Below are positions 1 through 5,036 of a stretch of 5,036 nucleotides of DNA, piece by piece. Source of the stretch: an uncultured Caulobacteraceae bacterium (lineage in GTDB: Bacteria > Pseudomonadota > Alphaproteobacteria > Caulobacterales > Caulobacteraceae); NCBI GenBank assembly GCA_937910255.1, contig CALEOQ010000069.1, forward strand, positions 1 through 5,036. Direction: 5' to 3'. Each line of letters begins with the position of its first letter. Position 1 is the stretch's first letter. The notes below the pieces were generated by a model. The model searched no databases. It saw only the letters and a program-made list of their open reading frames with translations, and had not been told where the DNA came from. Position numbers and translations under genes: made by a program.

Positions 1-62
1 GGCGAGCAGAGGTAGGTATATGGTATATACAAGTGGTGTGAGGTATGTTGTGTTTTTTGTTT
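1..62. other. Probable post-adapter read-through noise, not genomic
   Basis: This stretch is T/G-rich and low in complexity, unlike the GC-rich genes inside the window. It lies directly outside the P7 end of an Illumina adapter, where no library molecule exists. Read on the minus strand it begins with A-runs (AAACAAAAAACACAACA) straight after the adapter, the usual signature of cycles read past the molecule's end. No coding or regulatory signal is credible here. An open frame starting near position 20 runs through the adapter and is meaningless. Confidence 0.8.
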
Positions 63-126
63 CAAGCGGAAGACGGCATACGAGATTACGACGTGACTGG
101 AGTTCAGACGTGTGCTCTTCCGATCT
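63..126 (+). other. Illumina P7 / index / TruSeq read-2 adapter (contamination)
   Basis: Bases 63-86 match the 24-nt P7 flow-cell sequence with one mismatch (G for A at 68). Bases 87-92 (TACGAC) occupy the 6-nt index position. Bases 93-126 match the 34-nt TruSeq read-2 sequence exactly, ending in CTCTTCCGATCT, with real insert beginning at 127. This is synthetic oligonucleotide, left at the contig end by incomplete trimming. It should be masked, and any reading frame crossing it is artificial. Confidence 0.99.
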
Positions 127-315
127 ATATTGTTACTGGATGAAGTCGCTGCACACCTGGACCGCCGTCGGCGGGGGGCGTTGTTCGACGAAATCGAGGC
201 GCTCGGCCTGCAGGCCTTCCTGACCGGAACTGACGAGCACCTATTCGAAGACCTTCGCGGCCGAGCCCAGGGCGTCCGGGTGGACGCTTCGGGCCTGGCC
301 CTACTGGACGCGTAA
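127..315 (+). CDS. recF: RecF, C-terminal fragment (5' end missing)
   Basis: This is the last 62 codons and the stop of RecF, the SMC-like ATPase that binds DNA at stalled forks and gaps and, with RecO and RecR, loads RecA in recombinational repair. The fragment opens with the Walker B/D-loop segment ILLLDEVAAHLD, where Asp-Glu coordinates Mg and water for ATP hydrolysis. It then has a short helix and the TGTD motif typical of the RecF C-terminus, ending in TAA at 313-315. The Walker A and signature motifs are missing because the insert begins at 127, directly after adapter sequence; in-frame residues before that are adapter-encoded. The break is technical, so this is not evidence of a pseudogene. 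gyrB follows after 10 bp, the order seen in many bacteria, which supports the assignment and suggests cotranscription. Confidence 0.93.
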   Translation: MLLLDEVAAHLDRRRRGALFDEIEALGLQAFLTGTDEHLFEDLRGRAQGVRVDASGLALLDA

Positions 316-325
316 GAAGAACCTC

Positions 326-2764
<2,439 letters not shown>

Positions 2765-2773
2765 GCCTTCCCA

Positions 2774-2787
2774 GGCCTGGACAGGCC
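2774..2787 (+). terminator. Possible hairpin at gyrB 3' end
   Basis: GGCCT (2774-2778) can pair with AGGCC (2783-2787) around a 4-nt loop, 9 nt after the gyrB stop. It overlaps a perfect 10-bp palindrome CCAGGCCTGG at 2771-2780, so alternative foldings exist. There is no T-tract after it, so it is at best a weak terminator or an RNA 3'-end stabiliser. Short GC-rich inverted repeats are common by chance in such a genome. Confidence 0.25.
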
Positions 2788-2790
2788 GCG

Positions 2791-2850
2791 CCAACTCCTG
2801 AACTCTTCGGCCCTTGAGGAAACAAGAGCCGGAAACCGGCAGGGAGTTGG
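2791..2850 (+). promoter_or_regulatory. Candidate SD-sequestering stem in amidase leader
   Basis: CCAACTCC (2791-2798) is the exact reverse complement of GGAGTTGG (2843-2850), which contains most of the amidase Shine-Dalgarno. A G·U pair (2842 with 2799) could extend the stem to 9 bp. The enclosed 44 nt contain a second perfect hairpin, GCCGG-AAA-CCGGC (2828-2840), ending immediately before the AGGGAG. If formed in RNA, the long stem would hide the ribosome binding site and lower amidase translation. The complementarity is seen directly; regulation is inference, and no known riboswitch or leader family was recognised. Confidence 0.35.
2841..2846 (+). promoter_or_regulatory. Ribosome binding site of the amidase
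   Basis: AGGGAG lies 7 nt upstream of the ATG at 2854, a good match in sequence and spacing, and it fixes that ATG as the start. No convincing -35/-10 promoter was found in the 89 bp after gyrB, so the amidase may be transcribed by read-through or from a promoter type not recognisable by eye. Confidence 0.75.
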
Positions 2851-2853
2851 GCC

Positions 2854-4281
2854 ATGGCCTTCACCGAATATGCCGAGCACGACGGCCTGGGGCTCGCCGC
2901 CCTGGTCGCCAAGGGCGATGTCAGCCCCGTCGAACTGGTCGAGGCCGCCATCGAGCGGATCGAGCGCCACAACGGGGTCCTGAACGCCGTCGTCCACAAG
3001 GCCTATGACGAGGCGCGGACCACCGCCGCCGGCGACCTGCCGGACGGGCCGTTCAAGGGCGTGCCCTTCCTGATCAAGGACCTGGGCGCCCAGGTGCAGG
3101 GCTGGCCCCGGACGTCTGGCAGCCGCTTCGCCCAGGTGGCCGCCGATGACGCCGACAGCGAGCTGGTCGCCCGCTATCGCGCCGCGGGCGTCGTCCTGCT
3201 GGGCAAGTCCAATACGCCGGAGTTCGGCATTCCCGGCGTGACCAATTCCGACCAGCTGGGCGCCTGCCGCAATCCCTGGAACCCTGACCACATCTCCGGC
3301 GGCTCGTCCGGCGGCGCGGCCTCGGCCACGGCGGCCGGCATGGTGCCCCTGGCCCACGCCAGCGACGGCCTGGGCTCGATCCGCATTCCCGCCGCCTGCT
3401 GCGGCCTGGTGGGCATGAAGATCACCCGTGATCGGACCCCGATCTGCGAGGTGGTGGACGGCGCCCTGGGCTTCTCGGTCCACCATGTGGTCAGCCGCAC
3501 CGTGCGCGACTCCGCCGCCATGCTGGACGCCACCGGCTACGCCCAGGTCGGCGATCCCTTCCAGGCGCCGGCCAAGGACGGCCCCTATCTGGCCGAGGTG
3601 GAAAAGAGCCCCGGACGCCTGCGCATCGCCTGGTCAGCCGAGACCCCCAGCGGCCGGCCGGTCCCCGAGGCGATGCTGGGCCACCTGCTGCGCACCGTCG
3701 AGCTGTTGAAAGGCCTCGGCCACGAGGTGTTCGAGCAGGGCTTAGGCATCGACTACCGGCTGCTCTACCGCGCCCAGGGCCTGGCCAGCGCCTCGAACTT
3801 CTCGGCCAATGTGGCCCGCTGGGTGGAGAAGCTGGGCCGCGAGCCCGGTCCCGACGAACTCGGCCCCCTGGCCCGGCGGGGCTATGAGGCCGGGACGCGG
3901 TTGAACGGCCAGCAGGCCTTCTGGGGCTTCCAGCAGCTGCGGGTGATGAACCGCCAGATCCTCTCGGCCTTCGAGGACTTCGACGTCTATCTGACCCCGG
4001 TGATGAGCACGCCGGCGCCGCCGATCGACTGGCTAAACCCGAACATGGACGACACCCGCGAGTTCGACAAACGTCAGGCGGCCACCTACGGGACCACGCC
4101 GCCGGCCAACTTCACCGGCCAGCCCTCCCTGTCGCTGCCGCTCTGGCAATCGGAGGACGGCCTGCCGGTGGGCATGATGTTCACCGGCCGCTTCGCCGAC
4201 GAGGCCACCCTCTATCGCCTGGCCGGCCAGCTCGAGAAGGAACAGCCCTGGAAGGACCGTCGCCCGCCGATCTGGAACTGA
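2854..4281 (+). CDS. Amidase-signature hydrolase, NylA-like
   Basis: This is a complete 475-residue member of the amidase signature family, Ser-cisSer-Lys hydrolases that cleave carboxamide bonds. The triad can be placed as Lys75 (in PFLIKDLG), cis-Ser151 (in SGGSSGGA) and nucleophile Ser175 (in DGLGSIRIPA); the 24-residue gap between the serines is the family norm. The C-terminal part has GQPSLSLPL (422-430) followed by DGLPVGMMFTG and ends with LEKEQPWKDRRP. From memory this layout is closest to 6-aminohexanoate-cyclic-dimer hydrolases (NylA type) and general amidases rather than GatA, and no gatC or gatB is adjacent. The natural substrate cannot be told from sequence. No signal peptide is visible, so it is probably cytoplasmic. 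Leu173, two residues before the nucleophile, replaces the small Gly/Ala usual there. It lies 89 bp after gyrB on the same strand, with no evident functional link. Confidence 0.93.
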   Translation: MAFTEYAEHDGLGLAALVAKGDVSPVELVEAAIERIERHNGVLNAVVHKAYDEARTTAAGDLPDGPFKGVPFLIKDLGAQVQGWPRTSGSRFAQVAADDADSELVARYRAAGVVLLGKSNTPEFGIPGVTNSDQLGACRNPWNPDHISGGSSGGAASATAAGMVPLAHASDGLGSIRIPAACCGLVGMKITRDRTPICEVVDGALGFSVHHVVSRTVRDSAAMLDATGYAQVGDPFQAPAKDGPYLAEVEKSPGRLRIAWSAETPSGRPVPEAMLGHLLRTVELLKGLGHEVFEQGLGIDYRLLYRAQGLASASNFSANVARWVEKLGREPGPDELGPLARRGYEAGTRLNGQQAFWGFQQLRVMNRQILSAFEDFDVYLTPVMSTPAPPIDWLNPNMDDTREFDKRQAATYGTTPPANFTGQPSLSLPLWQSEDGLPVGMMFTGRFADEATLYRLAGQLEKEQPWKDRRPPIWN

Positions 4282-4307
4282 ACCGGCCCGGCCTAAGGTC
4301 GGTTCAG
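4278..4307. terminator. Inverted repeat spanning both convergent stop codons
   Basis: CTGAACCG (4278-4285) is the exact reverse complement of CGGTTCAG (4300-4307). In plus-strand RNA the stem can extend through a G·U and two G-C pairs to 11 bp with an 8-nt loop. The left arm holds the amidase stop TGA (4279-4281). The right arm holds the stop of the small minus-strand gene (4306-4304). The position between convergent genes suggests a shared bidirectional terminator, but neither side has a T-tract, so its strength is uncertain. Confidence 0.5.
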
Positions 4308-4414
4308 TAGACGATGCCGAGCTTGGCCATCATCAGGGCCAGGCTCGCAAAGACCACCGCTGCGGCCACTTCGTACCACTTGAAGCGCGGCCCACTTGGC
4401 GAACGCATTCTCAT
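4304..4414 (-). CDS. Small single-pass membrane protein, 36 aa, unknown function
   Basis: I do not recognise this gene. The minus strand encodes a 36-residue protein: a basic, hydrophilic start (MRMRSPSGPRFKWYE) then a hydrophobic segment of about 15-20 residues, VAAAVVFASLALMMAKLGIV (16-35), ending in Tyr. The charge layout suggests one membrane helix with the N-terminus in the cytoplasm. A strong purine-rich SD (GGGGGGGAG, 4426-4418) precedes it. GGAG lies only 3 nt from the first ATG (4414-4412) but 9 nt from the second (4408-4406), so translation may begin at Met3, giving 34 residues. It lies 45 bp downstream of the Pro/Tyr/Gln-rich gene on the same strand and converges with the amidase. 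Good SD, membrane-like composition and a stop inside a terminator-like repeat support a real gene; no homolog is known to me. Confidence 0.6.
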   Translation of the reverse strand: MRMRSPSGPRFKWYEVAAAVVFASLALMMAKLGIVY

Positions 4415-4459
4415 AATCTCCCCCCCGGGATTTGAGCTGAATGTTGAGAGCCCGGCGGC

Positions 4460-4923
4460 TCAATAGTAGGGCGCAGGCGGGCGCTTGCCGGGCCAGGTGA
4501 GATAGCCGCCGGCGTCGCGGCCGGCGGCCTGGACGCGGGGACCGCCGCAGCAGGGGCCGGCCGCCACGCCCTGGACGTAGCCGCTCGACTGCTGGGAATA
4601 GCTGCGGTGCTCGCTATAGGCGTCGTACTGCTCCACCCGGCCGCTCACATAGGGCGGCGGCGGGGGCGGCGGCGCATAGGCGTAGCGCTGCTCTTCATGG
4701 CGGCGCGCCTGATGCTGCTCCTGATACTGGCCCTGGTATTGTTCCTGATAGCCGCCGGCGTACGACTCCTGGCGATGCTCATAGCCCCCGCGGGTGGCGA
4801 TGTCGGGGCCCTGGTAGCGGCGGTAGCCCTCGCCCTGCGACGGCGCAGGACCGCGGTCGGCATACGCCCGCGGCGGGGCTGGCGCACGGGGCGCCGGCGT
4901 CGCGCGGGCCGGCCGGGTGGGCG
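4460..4923 (-). CDS. Pro/Tyr/Gln-rich low-complexity protein, C-terminal part
   Basis: I do not recognise a family. About 153 C-terminal residues are readable on the minus strand, ending with a TGA at 4462-4460. In order they show an Ala/Pro/Arg-rich stretch, a Tyr/Gln/Glu-rich segment with a tandem YQxQ repeat (4715-4750), seven consecutive prolines (4652-4672), a Tyr/Ser/Gln-rich part, a CCGG cysteine pair, and the tail GGYLTWPGKRPPAPYY. No catalytic domain or membrane helix is visible. The composition suggests a disordered or surface/envelope protein, which is inference. The open frame continues to 4999, but codons upstream of about 4921 appear to be degraded adapter and a poly-A run (read as Phe-Phe-Phe), so the true N-terminus is missing and a start there should not be annotated. 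The small membrane gene follows after 45 bp, possibly in the same operon. Confidence 0.65.
4703..4750 (-). repeat. 12-bp tandem coding repeat (YQxQ)
   Basis: Three consecutive 12-bp units on the minus strand encode YQEQ (4750-4739), YQGQ (4738-4727) and YQEQ (4726-4715), followed by a decayed fourth unit HQAR (4714-4703). The units differ mainly at synonymous sites and at the third residue. The repeat is in frame, so changes in copy number would lengthen or shorten the protein without a frameshift. Confidence 0.8.
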
Positions 4924-4981
4924 GGGACGGCAGGAGGTCGGGGAGGGGGAGCGGGGAGGTCCCGGGGGCCGGCTCACCCAC
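4924..4981 (+). other. Probable degraded Illumina P5 universal adapter (reverse complement)
   Basis: Aligned without gaps to the 58-nt reverse complement of the TruSeq universal/P5 adapter, this segment matches at about 33 of 58 positions by my hand count. In 4945-4981, 17 of 19 adapter G/C positions are matched, while most mismatches are adapter A or T read as G or C. The alignment ends exactly where a poly-A run begins, as expected for read-through past the molecule's end. It reads as low-quality calls of an adapter rather than genome. It mirrors the clean adapter at the other end. Confidence 0.75.
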
Positions 4982-5036
4982 AAAAAAAAAACCAGACACA
5001 CAACACCAGCCCGTACATCTCTCCCGCCCGGACCGC
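4982..5036. other. Poly-A run and post-adapter noise
   Basis: Ten consecutive A residues (4982-4991) are followed by an A/C-rich stretch with no coding or regulatory sense. The 8-mer ACACAACA here also occurs, on the opposite strand, in the noise at the left end (46-53), where it likewise follows A-runs beyond an adapter. It is most likely sequence called after the end of the library molecule. Confidence 0.75.

Noticed and set aside
20..223. Open frame starting in the left-end noise
   Set aside because: It is translated through adapter sequence and out of frame with RecF, so it is artificial.
2815..2850. Possible sigma-70-like promoter (TTGAGG) ahead of the amidase
   Set aside because: No -10 element lies at suitable spacing, and the region would overlap the hairpin and SD.
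4982..4991. Ten-base A/T run as a terminator T-tract or phase-variable homopolymer
   Set aside because: It sits exactly at the end of an adapter-like alignment and is followed by noise; post-template poly-A calling explains it better.
4460..4999. Full-length 179-residue version of the Pro/Tyr/Gln-rich protein starting at GTG 4999
   Set aside because: The start and the first 26 or so residues come from noise, a poly-A run and the degraded adapter, with no SD; only the part downstream of about 4923 is kept.

Overview
The window looks like a short assembled contig from a GC-rich alphaproteobacterium, most likely a member of Caulobacterales. That placement is an inference from the recF-gyrB order, the style of the GyrB protein and the strong G/C preference at third codon positions. 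About 4.8 kb of genuine genomic DNA lies between two stretches of sequencing-library material. Bases 63-126 are an almost perfect Illumina P7/index/TruSeq read-2 adapter, and bases 1-62 are noise of the kind read past the end of an adapter. At the right end, 4924-4981 aligns without gaps to a badly degraded reverse complement of the P5 universal adapter, followed by a 10-A run and more noise to 5036. Both ends are therefore probably artefacts, and the two end genes are cut by the library or assembly rather than by biology.

Layout of the genomic part, left to right. The last 62 codons of recF (+, 127-315) are followed after 10 bp by a complete gyrB (+, 326-2764), the GyrB subunit of DNA gyrase. 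This is the conserved replication/repair neighbourhood (dnaN-recF-gyrB type). An 89-bp gap with several inverted repeats, one of which could mask the downstream Shine-Dalgarno, leads to a complete amidase-signature hydrolase (+, 2854-4281) resembling 6-aminohexanoate-cyclic-dimer hydrolase (NylA-type) enzymes. It converges on two minus-strand genes: an unrecognised 36-codon single-pass membrane miniprotein (4304-4414) and, upstream of it, the C-terminal part of a Pro/Tyr/Gln-rich low-complexity protein (4460-4923). The stop codons of the amidase and of the miniprotein sit in opposite arms of one inverted repeat, which may serve as a shared terminator.

How the genes work together: RecF (gap repair, RecA loading) and GyrB (negative supercoiling with GyrA) are chromosome-maintenance functions and probably share a transcript whose promoter is outside the window. 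The amidase has no obvious functional link to them. The two minus-strand genes may be cotranscribed (45-bp gap), but nothing in the sequence gives their function. I see no mobile element, CRISPR array, RNA gene or defence system. The most notable items are the two adapter ends, the overlooked small membrane protein, and the structured leader of the amidase.
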